Positions 40,036 to 51,360 are shown, counted from the first letter of the stretch. The stretch: DNA of 64,000 bases from Embiotoca jacksoni (GCA_022577435.1 JAKOON010000007.1:22910263-22974262); one strand, 5' to 3'. The notes: a model not told the origin generated them from the sequence alone. A program made the numbers and translations.

Positions 40036-40890
40036 TTGGAGACCAAAGAGCTGTCTCAGGACGTCAGGGACAGATCGTAGACCTGCACGAGGCTGGAATG
40101 GACTACAAGACCATCAGCCAGCAGCTCGGTGAGAAGGAGACAACTGTTGGTGAGATTATTGGGAAATGGAAGAAACACTAAATGTCATAGATGTCCTCGG
40201 TCTGCATCTCCTCGGTCTGGGGCTCCACAGAGATCTGGCCTGGTGAGGTATCGTTGATCATGAGGAAGGTGAGGGATCAGCCCAGAACTACATGGAGGAA
40301 TTTGTTCATGGTCTCCAGACAGCTGGGACCACAGTCACCATGGAAACCATCAGTAACATATGACGCCGTCATGGATTAAAATCCTGCAGCGCTGCGAGGT
40401 CCCCCGGCTCAAGAAGACACATGGACAGACCCGTCTGAAGTTTACCAACGAACACCTGAAGGATTCAGAGAAGGCTTGGAGGAGGTGACGTGGTCAGAGG
40501 AGACCAACATCCAGCTCTTTGACATCAACTGGACTCGCCGTGTTTGGAGGAAGAGAAACGCTGACTAGAACCCGAGAACACCGTCCCACTGTCCATCATG
40601 GAGGTGGAGACATTCTGCTTTGGGGGTGTCTCTCTGCTGAGGGGACAGGACGACTTCACTGCATTGAGGGGACGATGGACAAGGCCGCATACCGGGACAT
40701 CTTGGGGGACGACCTCCTTCCCTCAGCTGGGACACTGAAGATGGGTCGTGAACGGGTCTTCAGCAACACAATGACCCAAAACATACGGCGAGGCAACAAA
40801 GGAGCGGCTCAAGAAGAAGCACATGAAGGTCACGGAGAGGTCGAGCCGGTCTCCGGACCTTCATCCCAGAGAACATCTGTGGAGGGAGCT
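40036..40890 (+). pseudogene. Tc1-like transposase pseudogene (third subfamily)
   Basis: The expected ATG appears as TTG at 40036, followed by TKELSQDVRD-type sequence (family KELSKDVRDK) and then a frameshift. In the catalytic core WSEET at 40491-40505 stands where the family has W-S-D-E-T, so the first aspartate is changed to glutamate (GAG at 40497). HHGGGDILLWGCLSAEGTGRL (about 40591-40655) and LLPSAGTLKMGR are well kept. After VFSNTMTQ the frame slips, hiding DNDPKH. SPDLHPRENLWREL is readable near 40852-40890, and there the gene ends by deletion. Missing start, altered catalytic residue, frameshifts and a lost C-terminus make it nonfunctional. Confidence 0.85.
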
Positions 40891-41023
40891 GGATTTATTT
40901 TTGATATTCTGTCTCTCACTGTTAAAATAAACCTACCATTACAATTATAGACCGTTCATTTCTTTGTCAGTGGGTAAACTTACAAAATCAGCAAGAGATC
41001 AAACAATTATTTCCTTTACTGTA

Positions 41024-42860
41024 TATTAGCATCCTTCGTTATGGACTTTGGTTACACAAATAGTTTACTGTGGCTCCACATGGCTGCTGTGGCTGAATCT
41101 CACTGTTACAGTCAGTCAGACAGAATATGTCCCCCTTCCTCTTTGACTGAGAGGCTGGAAGAGTAAAAATAAGGTTGGTCCCAACAGAAGGAAATATTCA
41201 GGCCTTATTTATGTCAAGCTTTTGTTTCCATCTGACTGTTCCCACAATGCAGCAAGTTTACACAGACGGTGAAAACCAACAATGAAAGGATCAATTGTGA
41301 TTCCACAGTGATGTCATTGGGAGCGGGTTTTACATTATTGTAGTTTACCAGGTTACTTAACAGTGCAATCCTCTTGAATGTGAAAACACTCCTACAGCTG
41401 ATGGCATTAGCGCTCAACAAACATGTTTAACAAAAACTCTGGAAATGCGGATTGTGTTTCTACTGTTAAAATATTCAAAGGGTTTTGTTGTGTGTTGCAG
41501 CCAGAGCCAATACCAGGGCCTCTGACAAACACTTTTGGCGGGAATAAAAAATAACCGCCTGGTTGACACAGTATTCTCCTGAAGTAAACAACATCTGCAG
41601 GCAACAGCACCTTCTGCGGCCCGGGCAGCTGGGGGCCTGGTGAAGCAATGCACAGAGGATCCGGGCCCCACTGATGTCACCTAGTGGGACAGAGCTCTTT
41701 CCTCAACAGCTGTAGAGCTAAAGCTGCCTGTCTGTCCATAGATCCTCCTGGTATTTAACTGCAAACACAAGGATTGTTTAGCACTTCTATATCATGCACA
41801 AGCACGGCCGGATTATGCATGAAAAATAATATAATCATTTTGGTGTGTCTAGCAGGTGTGCATAGTGTGTTAAGTGTGTGGATCATAAAATGCATACTGA
41901 TAGACAGCAGAAAGATTTATTATGTAGCTTGAGTGGATTCACCATTTTTGTATGTTTATGCTTTTATGTGCATTTCTATAACTTTTTACTGACTTGTGTC
42001 CATTGGGATTAAGTGTAATTGACTGAACTCAAGCTGACCGCTGCCAGTGTTTTGTGAACAAAACTGCAAATTAACTGTTTTAAGGTTAAAAGGACTCAGC
42101 CATGTAACAAATGTCACATGGGTCCCAGATGTTATATCTGTAGATTGTTCCATCAAGTATATTAACCATTACATTAAAATCAGTACTAACTGTGAAGATC
42201 CCAGAATGCTGCAACATTACTTTCACAAAGTCCAAAAGCACCAACCCAAAAGTGGGTCTGCATAAACACATACTTTGGAGAGAACGAAGCAGAAACCAAA
42301 AACAGTGCGGCAACTATTGACCAAATGATTTTGACTAACCTGGGGGTTCGTTTACAACCTGATTGCCCTACTACTCTGATTTGTTTTAAAATACTATTAT
42401 TATAAAAATGGATGCTGGATTTTCATAGTCTTTTTTCAGGGTTTAAATAAACCAGAAGGATATTTTAAGGCAACATTGTAATTACTTAACTTAGAAGGTG
42501 TTTTATGTTTTTTGTTTTACATGCAAGTCGCAGTAGTAGAAGGTTTAGCAAGGCAATGCAGAATTCCTTTTCCCTCGCCACATCCTGCAATTGTACCCGG
42601 GAGATCCAAAGACGTTCCCGGGACAGATGGGATATTTAATCCCTCCAGCATGATCTGAGGCTTCCCCAGAGTCTTTTCTCTCTTGGAAATGTCAGGAAAA
42701 ACTCTAAATCCTTATCGGATGGCTGAACTTCCTGATGGCAGGAAATCTCAGCCCAAACAAGAAACCTGGACTGACCTCACTGACAGAAACATAGAGGGTG
42801 GGTAAACTGTCTTGAAATGCTGAAATACTTACTATTGAGTAATATTAAGTGGAAACATGC
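41024..42860. other. Unannotated DNA
   Basis: No gene seen. ATATCATGCACAAGCACGGCCGG at 41789-41811 recurs with one change at 46376-46398 (see findings). Confidence 0.35.
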
Positions 42861-43660
42861 AATTCAATTCAATTCAATTCAATTTTATTTATATAGCGCC
42901 AAATCACAACACAGGTTATTTAATGGCACTTAACACATTAAAGTCCTTACAGTAGAACTTTACAATATTATACAGAGAAACCCAACAATTCAACAATTCC
43001 CACAAAATCGAGGAGGTAAAACACTCCTCTTTAAGGGAGAAAAACCTCCAAAAGAGGGAAGAAAAACTCCCTTTAACAGAACGAAACCTGCAACAGAACC
43101 AGGATCAGAGGTGGGCGGAGCATCTGTTATCAGAACCAGACTCAGAGGCGAGGGGAGAGCAGAGAGAGAAAAGGACAGCATAGAGATACAAGACATGAAC
43201 TGTTGGTGGGTCAACATTCAGAGAGCAGAGACAGGGAGCTCCATGACGGGACATCTGCAAAAGAAAAAACAGAAACTACATTTGCGAAGGAACTGAATGG
43301 AGAGAACAGACAATAAGAAGAAACTATGGGAGAGAAAAGCATGAAGTTAATGAGATGTGATGGTGAGATATGAGTTATATAGAGTTAAAGAGTGAGAGGA
43401 AAGAAGCTCAGCGCATCACGAGGTCCCCCAGCAGCCTCAGTCTATAACAGCATAACTAAGGGTTGGTTCAGGTCTACCTGAGCAGCTCCAACTATAGGTT
43501 TTATCAAAAAGAAACGTTTTGAGTCTAATCTTAAAGCTAGAGAGGGTTTCTGCCCCTGAACACAAACTGGGAGCCTGAAAACTGAAGGCTCTGCCTCCCA
43601 TTCTACTTTTGAAAACTCTAGGAACCACAAGTAGACCAGCGTTCTGGGAGCGAAGTGCTC

Positions 43661-43802
43661 TGTCAGGATGATGTGGTTCTATCAGATCTGTCAGGATGAT
43701 GTGGTTCTATAAGATCTATCAGGATTATGTGGTTCTATAAGATCTCTGTCAGGATGATGTGGTTCTATAAGATCTGTCAGGATGATGTGGTTCTATAAGA
43801 TC
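43661..43802. repeat. 28-30-bp x5 tandem repeat in LINE C-terminal coding region
   Basis: Units TGTCAGGATGATGTGGTTCT followed by ATAAGATC start at 43661, 43689, 43717 (30 bp, TATCAGGATTATG variant), 43747 and 43775. The unit on the minus strand encodes part of a LINE C-terminal segment (EPHHPD-like), so it arose from single-copy coding sequence. Confidence 0.92.
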
Positions 43803-44173
43803 TCTGAGATCAGATGGAACCTGGACATGAAGAACTTTGTAAATCAGCAAGAGAATTTTAAAATCTTGATTTAACAGGAAGTCAATGATGAAAAGCCAAA
43901 ATAGGGGAAATATGATCTCTAAATCCCATCAGTATTCTTGCTGCAGCATTTTGGATCAGCTGCAGGTTTTTAATGAGTAATATGGACATTATAACAACAA
44001 GGAATTACAATAATCTAGTCTAGAAGTAACAAGCACATGAATGAGTTTTTCTGCGTCACGCTGAGGAAGGATTTTCCTGATTTTATTAATATTACGTAGA
44101 TGAAAAAAGGCAGTTCTGGAGATTTGCTTTATATGGTGTCTAAAGGACAAATCCTCATCAAAGATGACTCCAA

Positions 44174-44285
44174 GGTTCCTCACAGTGTTGCTGGAGGCCA
44201 AGGTTCTTCACAGTGGTGCTGGAGGCCAAGGTTCTTCACAGTGGTGCTGGAGGCCAAGGTTCCTCACAGTTTTGCTGGAGGCCAA
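44174..44285. repeat. 28-bp x4 tandem repeat in LINE RT coding region
   Basis: GGTTCYTCACAGTGKTGCTG then GAGGCCAA starts at 44174, 44202, 44230 and 44258. On the minus strand one unit encodes LASSNTVRN. Three extra units add 84 bp, which keeps the overall phase, but the shifted unit frames contain TGA, so the RT frame terminates inside the array. Confidence 0.93.
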
Positions 44286-45410
44286 GACAACGTCATCTAG
44301 AGTAACTAAGTGATTAGAGAAATAGTTTCTGAGGTGTTTAGGACCAAGTAGAAGAACTTCCGTTGTGTCTGAATTTAGAAGCAGGAAATTGTTGGTCCTC
44401 CAGGACTTTATGTCTTTTAGACAGGCTTCAAGTTTTACTAACTGATTAGTTTCATCTGGTTTTATAGAAAGATATAGCTGAGTGTCATCTGCATAACAAT
44501 AGAAGTTGATGCAGTGCTTCCTGATGACATCTCCTAATGGAAACATGTACAAAGTAAAAAGTATTGGGCCTAACACTGAGCCTTGTGGAACTCCATAACT
44601 AACTCTTGTTTGTCTGGAAGACTCATTGTTGACATGGACAAACTGGAATCTATCTGATAAGTAGGATTTGAACCAGTCTAATGCAGTTCCTTTAATCCTC
44701 GTAACATCTTCTAATCTCTGTAATAAGATCGTATGATCAATCGTATCAAAAGCAGCACTGAGGTCCAGAAGAACAAGTAGAGAGACGAGTCCATTATCTG
44801 AGGCTAATAAAAGGTTGTTAGTAACTTTCACCAGAGCTGTTTCTGTGCTATGATGAACTCTAAAGACTGACTGAAAATCTTCAAACAGATCATTCCTTTG
44901 TAAATTATCAAAAAATTGATTTGCAACAACTTTTTCAAGGATTTTAGAAATAAACGTCAGGTTGTAAATTGGTCTGTAGTTTCCTAAAACAGCTGATCAA
45001 GAGTCGGCTTTTTAAGTAAAGGTTTAATTACAGCCACTTTAAAAGCCTGCGGTACATAGCCGGTTACAATAGATAGGTTGATCTGATCTAATATGGACGT
45101 ATTAATTAAAGGGAAGACTTCCTTAAAAAGTTTAGTTGGGATGAGATCTAACAGACAGCTAGAGGATCCAGATGAAGAAATAATTCTAGTTAACTCAGAG
45201 AGATCAACAGGAGAGAAATGTTCCAAGTTTACATCTGGTCCTACAGTTGCTTCCAGGGCTGCTGTGTTTAACATCACATCAGTGATGATGGCAGGAAGGG
45301 TCTGCCCGATTCTCTCCCTGATAGTAAGAATTTTATTGGTGAAGAAGTTAATTAAGTCATTACTGCTGAGAGCTGAAGGAATAGAGGGCTCAACAGAACT
45401 GGGACTCTTT

Positions 45411-46010
45411 GATGACAACAACAAGGAACAAAAACTTGTGTTTATGTGCACATTAGTGACATGTTCACGGCAAAACTTATTCAAGGAATACCAAGGATAC
45501 CTTATTTGTGGAGGCATGAGAAAATGAGTCGAAAACATTCTTGTATTCTGTATGATGCCCTTGCTAGTGGCTGTGGAGAATTTGAAGTCGACCAGGCACT
45601 GGGGCCAGAGGAGGCGAGTTTTTATTTTTTTAATCCCTGTGAGGAAACTCGTCCTGATTATTTGACCCATCCTAACTCCAACTGTTGGGTGGGGAGCCAG
45701 TCTCAAGTGCCTGGGGACCAACTCTAGATCTGGGGCCGCTGCCTTGGTCAAGGGCAAGGTCAGTCTCCAGAGCAGGGCATGAAAACATGACTCCTCCACT
45801 CAGCAGTGGTATAAAAGGGGCTGGGGCACGGCCTGGGGTAGAAGGGCCACAAACAGGGAATCTGTCACTTGTATCTTCTGCTGGGGGTTTTGGTCCAAAT
45901 TGGTATCAGGGGCATTCCCTCTCCACATGGATGATAAACAACAACATGCGGGAAAAACACAGTTTCAAAGGGCACTTTGGCATGTAGAGTTCAGTCTAAC
46001 GGGACCCCTA
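45411..46010. other. Unclassified GC-richer segment with TATA-like box
   Basis: This DNA abuts the truncated 5' end of the LINE but does not resemble LINE coding sequence. The plus strand has TGGTATAAAAGGGGCTGGGG at about 45806, followed by GC-rich sequence and a 100-codon frame (45685-45987) with no recognised domain. On the minus strand a frame of about 120 codons is fused to the LINE frame by chance. It may be a piece of another repeat with its own promoter; no terminal structure is visible. Confidence 0.35.
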
Positions 46011-47320
46011 GACCTTATTTGTACCCTCATAAAGGTCATTAGGAGACAGAAGCCATGTGGTGGAAACTGTTCTCCATGAACATGCATGCATGAGGTGTAA
46101 TTTAAATGCAGCCTGAGTTCATTTAATACTTAACACAATTATCCTTTCACTTATTATTAATGACTTTATACTAATGACCACTCTGTTAGTTTATCTTCTC
46201 CAAATCCTTTTTTCTCTTTCACTTTTTACTCGTTCATTTGACATTGCCTGAAACAAATCAGAACCTATTTGTGAGCGCCAACAAAAGGGGATTAATTGAG
46301 CAGGATAAGTTGCAGTGCCTCCCTTAAAGATATCGCCTGCCACTGATGAGATTTATTTTTCTAACAAGTACTACGATATCATGCACAAGCACGACCGGCA
46401 AGACCTGTTGAGTGTGGACTAACATGACTTGTTGGTTCCTGCTGTCTTTGGGAGCATCCACTGCTGCAAACAGACTCTGTGAGATGGCACTGCAGTCTTT
46501 AGCTTTAGAGTAGCGTTTTAAATTACAGCCTATTCATTAGGTAGGTAGGTAGGTAGGTAGGTATTTACTTTATTAAATTTAATAATATTTATTTAATTTA
46601 ATAATATTTATTAAATGTATTAAATTACAGAGGAAGTACCTGCTTAGTGAGGTTCAAGACAATATAAGAGTAAGTAATTAGTTACTACTGGGGAAATTAC
46701 AAATTATTTCAAGAAACATAGAACTAAGATTCAAATGTATGCACCTGTAAAAATACTTATAGGCTACTTAAAATTGCATAAGGGCATGGGAGTAGAAGCA
46801 GGTGGATATCACTGGGTAATTCACAGACATTGTATAAATAAGGAATCCTATTAGGATATCACATTCATTGTACTTCTAAATTTAATGGTGAAATTACAAC
46901 AGAGGTTCTGATGTTGAAATGTATTGCATTCCCCTGCTTCATGTGCTGCGCTCTGTACATGTACATGTAGTCTCGGAACTTTTTGTATGCACCTTATATG
47001 TTTGGAAGTCATTAGAATACATGTGTAGTTTTTTTTTTACTTTTACAGTGAAATGCTATACTTACTCTTCCTTAACAGGTACGCATCGTGTAAGTAATTG
47101 AATATCATTTAAAGGGTTACTGTATTTTGCTAAATGTAAGTGGGACAGAAAATACAGCCTGGGCTGTTCTGAAGCCACACCGCCTCACCTGCTCTGTTCG
47201 ACCTGGGGAAATTAATTAATATAATTCATATTCAAACCCAAACAAGTGACACATGACATCTATGCAACAACTAAAATCCACCTTATTGTCTCAGATCAAA
47301 TTTGGTTGAATACATGTATT
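46011..47320. other. Unannotated DNA with (TAGG)n
   Basis: A (TAGG)6-7 tetranucleotide run lies at 46537-46563. The interval 46130-46345 is non-repetitive with balanced composition and could be conserved non-coding DNA, which is unproven. No gene was recognised. Confidence 0.35.
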
Positions 47321-48092
47321 GTTGTGTGTTGAGTGTTTGTGGAGGACCCATAAGTAGACCCACAACAGGATGTCGATTTGAAACAATAAAGTTATCTATT
47401 GAAAACCGATTGTAGTTATGGTGTGATTCTTTGCAAGCAGTGTTCAGAGTCTAAATTAATGTGTCTAGAGTCCAAGAGTTCGGGTGGCTCAGAAGCAGAA
47501 AACATCCAGAAATCCTCCGGTGATCATTCTGGGTGGAGCGAGTGTCACAGTCCAGAGCTCCGGAGGGAGCTGACAGGAACCGGGCAGGCAGCGTAGCATC
47601 TCCTTGCTCTGAGTCGTGGCTGCACCACGTGTGCAGAACAAAGGTTCAGGTAGGTGAGACAGCAGGTGGCCACCGCGGAGCGAAACAGAATTTCAGGTGA
47701 GTACTGATGATCTCTCTGTGGACTGATGCAGGACTGTGGGCAGGGTCGACTGTGTGGTCTCCTGAGGTCCGACAAAGGATTGCCAAAGATGAGTGTCAAC
47801 AGGTGGTCTCCGTGGATTGAAGCTGGACATACAGGTGAGTACAGACTCGTGATCTCGGCCTGCTGTGGAGTAACAAGAGTCAAACTTACTACTCAAAGAC
47901 TGCAGCGTTGTTCCAGGTGAGGAGACGGAACGGACAGACAGAGGTGGAGTGCTGATATACTGCCAGGCGGTGATTACTGGGATTGGACACAGTTGTGTCA
48001 GCTGATCAGACGAGTGGTAGGGGGAGGTGCACTGGAGGAATCCAAACCCTCCAGACAGACCAAAACAAAAAGCACAGGCAGGGATCCTGACA
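47321..48092 (-). mobile_element. LTR-like interspersed repeat, copy D
   Basis: The right block 47950-48092 closely follows copy A (GATATACTGCCAGGCGGTGATTACTGGGATTGGA..., CCCTCCAGACAGACCAAAAC, AGGGATCCTGACA). Internally it has one copy of the TGGTCTCCTGAGGTCCGACA module seen several times in copy C, and three variants of CAGGTGAGTAC[T/A]GA. The left side carries GGAGGACCCATAAGTAGACC. On the minus strand it runs from TGTCAGGATCC to about ...CAACACACA, consistent with a TG...CA solo LTR. Frames of up to 154 codons on the minus strand are not conserved in the other copies. Confidence 0.5.
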
Positions 48093-50435
48093 GTTATATA
48101 CCTGGTACACCCAGAGGGCAAACCTGACTCATCTTGAAAAGCATTGCTTAATTTCAATTGTTTTGTTCAAATAGCTTTTTGGCCATGCTGGTCTCTCAGG
48201 AATGTCACTTTTGGGTCACCACTCAAAAAAACAATAAATATCTTCACAAATATTGTTATTGATAACCAGTGTTAGTCCCCAGAAGATTAATCCTAATAAT
48301 TGTGGTTCTTCCTTCTTCAGCTAATCTCTCACTAGGTAACACAGAACTCAGACATACTGTACTTCACCTGAGAGAAAGTTTTAAACAAATATTAATAAAA
48401 AGGCATTTTTGACCAGTTTACCCAAACCAGGGTCACTGAAGGCAGTTTGTTAAACTTGAGTAGTTATTTACTTTAGTTCCTTGTTCTTCAGAGCTCATAA
48501 TATGAAATATAACAGCTGCAGATTCAGATTATTCAGTCCATCAAACGCTTCGGTGATGAAGAGTGTAGAAGCCTGTGGTTCTGTCCATCAAACCCAATGA
48601 GAATTAAAAGTCCAATGAGAAAATGCAGAACATAAATCAGCTCTCTAATGTTGTGCAACCGAGTGGAGAATTGCACTTGACGCATGTAAGGATTTCAAAC
48701 TAATTTTAGAGGTGCTAATGTGCTGGGAGGAACTCAGCAGGAAGCATTACAATGGTAAAGTAAACGTTCAGTGTAGAGAAGGTAGAAACACATCCTGCAA
48801 TTCAATGAAATGGATTTCCTTGGAAACCAAAGATTTTAAAAAAGCAATCGAATGTAAAAGAAACAGAACTGAAGAACAACAAAGGGTTCAGTTTGGGGAC
48901 TCATTCCCTTTGTGGCAATCTGTTTTTTGCAAATGGTCAGCCCAGATCCTTTCAACACCACCGAGGTGACATCAGCTCACAGTGTAAGTATTGACCAGTC
49001 AGCAATTTAGAATTCAACAGCAAGCTGCTGCTGAGGCTCCTGAATGTTAGTCTCCGTTTGAGTCAAGCTCCAAAACTCCAGATCCTACACAGGTATTAGA
49101 ACAACCTAATCACTGAGACCGGCACTACAACACATACGTTCTGTTAATAACTGAGGGGAAGAGCACACATAACAGTGTGATGTTCATCTACATTATACTT
49201 AATGTGCTTCGTCTCATAACGATGCACAACTGCCGCATTTCCTTCTATGTCCCAAATCTTATCACATTTCTTCTGTGGATCAGCACATCGAAGCTACTGA
49301 ACCATGACTACTTCTTTTATGTGCATGATGTAATGTAACGCTCCATAATGGAGCCACAACGGGAACAGTTTCTCTCCACGTGAAGTCTGTGAGCGAAGCC
49401 CTGACTCACACACCAGACTCTCCTCTTCCAGCAGTGACACAAACACATGGCTACCTCAGTAAACACACTAATTTAGTGCAAGCAACTGCAACAAAACATC
49501 TGCTCACTAACTTTACAAGCAGCAGAAGCAAACACGTAAACAGAGCAGAGACCGGACTCAACTTTAGAAGCACAAATCTTCCAACAGCCGACAGCTTCGC
49601 CAGCTAACAAAGCAGCACCCCTCCCACCTACTTAGAATACCTACTGTGCTTGACTGTCGCCATTGACACGTTTTGATTTGTATTATTACCGGGACGTTAT
49701 TGTTGTGGTTTATTTTGAGTTATGTTATCGCAGTGCGAATTTGATGTTAGTTACAGTTTGCGTCACACAGAGGTCCTGCATGCAAACTGAGCATCTTCTT
49801 TCATAACCTTTATTCTACTTTGAGGAGATACATCCTTTGAATTGGCTGTAACGTGGAAACTCAGATGTCCTGCTTCACGTCACATGATCTTTGTTCCTGA
49901 CCGAACACTGGTGTTTATGCATCAGCACAGTTGACCAGAGAAACACACACCTGACATGCGCACACTCTAGTACGCAAACACACACACGTACTCTAATTTA
50001 GTTTATTGTGTCGGTAACTCTTGAGATGAAATATTGTGTGTTTTGTTTTTGATAGTTTTCAAGCTAAATGCTTTTGATCCTATTTTTCATTTTGCACTAA
50101 ATGAATGCAGCCGGCCTCCGCTGCTCAGAGAGGAGACCTCCAACCTTTACCTGCTGTTGCTATGGTAATATTGGCTATAGTTATTCATGTAATCAATAAT
50201 CAGAGTTCTATATCGGTACTTTAGTGTGTTTTTTAGACTGATGAGAGTGATGTAATGACAAGTACCCATGGGATCACTCAGGGTTGAAAGGTCTCCAGTT
50301 TTTAAGGCCCCCAGTGAGACGTTTAGGTCAGGCACACTTCAGCTTACCCCAAACGGATGCTCAGCTGAATTAACCCAGCCGAGGTTTTGTCTGTGTCAGG
50401 TGGCCCGCTTAGCCTTCCCGTTATTATATTCAATG
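48093..50435. other. Unannotated DNA
   Basis: No gene, array or transposon core recognised. A scatter of CACACA short tracts lies near 49975. Confidence 0.4.
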
Positions 50436-50464
50436 CCCCCCCCCCCCCCACACACACACACACA
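50436..50464. repeat. (C)14 followed by (AC)7
   Basis: A homopolymer C run next to a short CA array. Confidence 0.95.
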
Positions 50465-50604
50465 CCTTGTATTCTCTATTCTTTCTCTCCTCTGTCTGTT
50501 TGGCCCCTTGTGAACTGTGTACAAATATAGATTAGTTTAGAAATTCATTAGCCCCGTCGTTATCTGTCATTGGCGTTCGCTTCACCATAACAAGCCCCAG
50601 GGGA

Positions 50605-50852
50605 AGTGGTGGTGGTGGTGGTGGGGGGTGGTGGTGGGGGTGATGGAGGGGTGCACTCTCGAGATAAGAGCTCATTTTTTTCACCGTGTCAAAGAGAGAG
50701 AAAAGGAGAGGAAGAAAGTTAATAAAGAGAGAGAGCGATGAAGGGAGAGATAGAGACTGATAAAAATAGAGCAAGTGAGGTGGCAGAGGGGGGTGGAGGG
50801 TGGATGGGCGGGTGGATGGGCGGGTGGAGGGGGGTGGAGGTTGGGGGAACAG
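50605..50852 (+). repeat. G-rich / purine-rich tract
   Basis: GGTGGTGGTGGTGGTGGGGG at about 50607 and a run of GGGTGGATGGGCGGGTGG at 50800-50835, joined by GAGAGA-rich DNA. Several runs of three or more G allow G-quadruplex folding on the plus strand. The proline-rich minus-strand frame is an artefact. Confidence 0.85.
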
Positions 50853-51023
50853 CAGGAGAGGCCAACAGCATTCTGAACATCTGTTTACACTCTGCAGATT
50901 TTCGGAGTACACACATAAACCACGGACAGCATTTCCCAACATGCCACAGTGTCGTGAGGCTGAGCGTGCCAGCTGGCTCGCTGCTCCCTCATTGATATGT
51001 TCGGCTGTGTGTGTTACTTATGC

Positions 51024-51025
<2 letters not shown>

Positions 51026-51082
<57 letters not shown>
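51026..51082. repeat. (TG)n microsatellite
   Basis: About 28 TG units. Confidence 0.98.
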
Positions 51083-51083
<1 letters not shown>

Positions 51084-51277
51084 AAGAGCATCGTCCGTTA
51101 ATGTTAGTCACCGGCGCTGTGGAGGAGAAAAAGCACTCGAGCAAGTGTGGTTCTTTATTACTGCTTTGATCAGGGAGGAGAGTTTGAACCTGACTTGTTT
51201 TGACAGGCTGTTCAATAGCCTCTCCACAGTGTCGCATGCACACCACGAGGAGTAAGCAAAACTGCTGAAGATATGTA

Positions 51278-51280
<3 letters not shown>

Positions 51281-51346
<66 letters not shown>

Positions 51347-51360
51347 TGTGTGTCTGTGTG
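51281..51360. repeat. (TG)n microsatellite
   Basis: About 40 units with two CTG interruptions at the right end. Confidence 0.98.

Larger units (their letters stand above)
39700..41023 (+). mobile_element. Third Tc1-like element, left TIR truncated
   Basis: The right end is intact: on the minus strand it reads TACAGTAAAGGAAATAATTG at the terminus (TA at 41022-41023), then GATTTTGTAAGTTTACCCAC and GTTTATTTTAACAGTGAGAG. The left side retains only the inner part of the matching inverted repeat (AAATCCAGAAAATCACATCA...GAAATAAGTATTTGATCTCC at 39720-39800). The outer roughly 130 bp are missing, so the element cannot be mobilised normally. Inside is a decayed transposase gene and, ahead of it, a fourfold 32-bp tandem repeat of the leader. 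The part between the ENLW motif and the right TIR is also deleted. It is unlike the other two Tc1-like copies in sequence. Confidence 0.85.
43437..45400 (-). pseudogene. LINE reverse-transcriptase pseudogene
   Basis: From the right: SSNDLINFFTNKI at about 45310-45350, then LLDLIPTKLFKEV and VIKPLLKKPTLDQL (end near 44985). A one-base frameshift in GCTGTTTTAGG follows. The next frame carries NYRPIYNLTFISKILEKVV and HSTETALVKVTNNLLL, and the palm motifs: LLDLSAAFDTIDH (about 44736-44771), GVPQGSVLGP (about 44565-44594) and YADDTQLY (about 44472-44495), all with intact catalytic aspartates. The frame then breaks in the 28-bp array; VRNLGVIFDEDLSF, RLDYCNSLLL and, further on, FDKTY near the C-terminus (43500) remain recognisable. 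It would make a membrane-independent, nuclear RT acting by target-primed reverse transcription in an intact element; here it is disrupted. Confidence 0.9.
42861..45410 (-). mobile_element. 5'-truncated LINE, L2/Rex1/CR1 group
   Basis: Running right to left: reverse-transcriptase coding sequence from about 45400 to 43440, a 3' UTR of about 580 bp, and an (AATTC)n / (ATTGA)n tail at 42861-42885. The 3' UTR matches the plus-strand fragments at 3332-4515 and 59452-59588. LINE homology ends near 45410, so the 5' UTR, ORF1 and the endonuclease domain are absent. Two internal 28-bp arrays (43661-43802 and 44174-44285) interrupt the coding region. The exact clade cannot be settled without alignment. 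Confidence 0.9.

Noticed and set aside
45093..45727. Plus-strand open frames of 144 and 93 codons over the LINE
   Set aside because: They are antisense shadows of the minus-strand reverse-transcriptase coding region and its junction.
47545..48157. 112- and 154-codon minus-strand frames in the 47.3-48.1 kb repeat
   Set aside because: Not conserved in the related repeats A-C, and Ser/Pro-rich without motif. They lie in non-coding LTR-like DNA.
50532..50942. Proline-rich 136-codon minus-strand frame
   Set aside because: Composition artefact of the G-rich/purine-rich strand.
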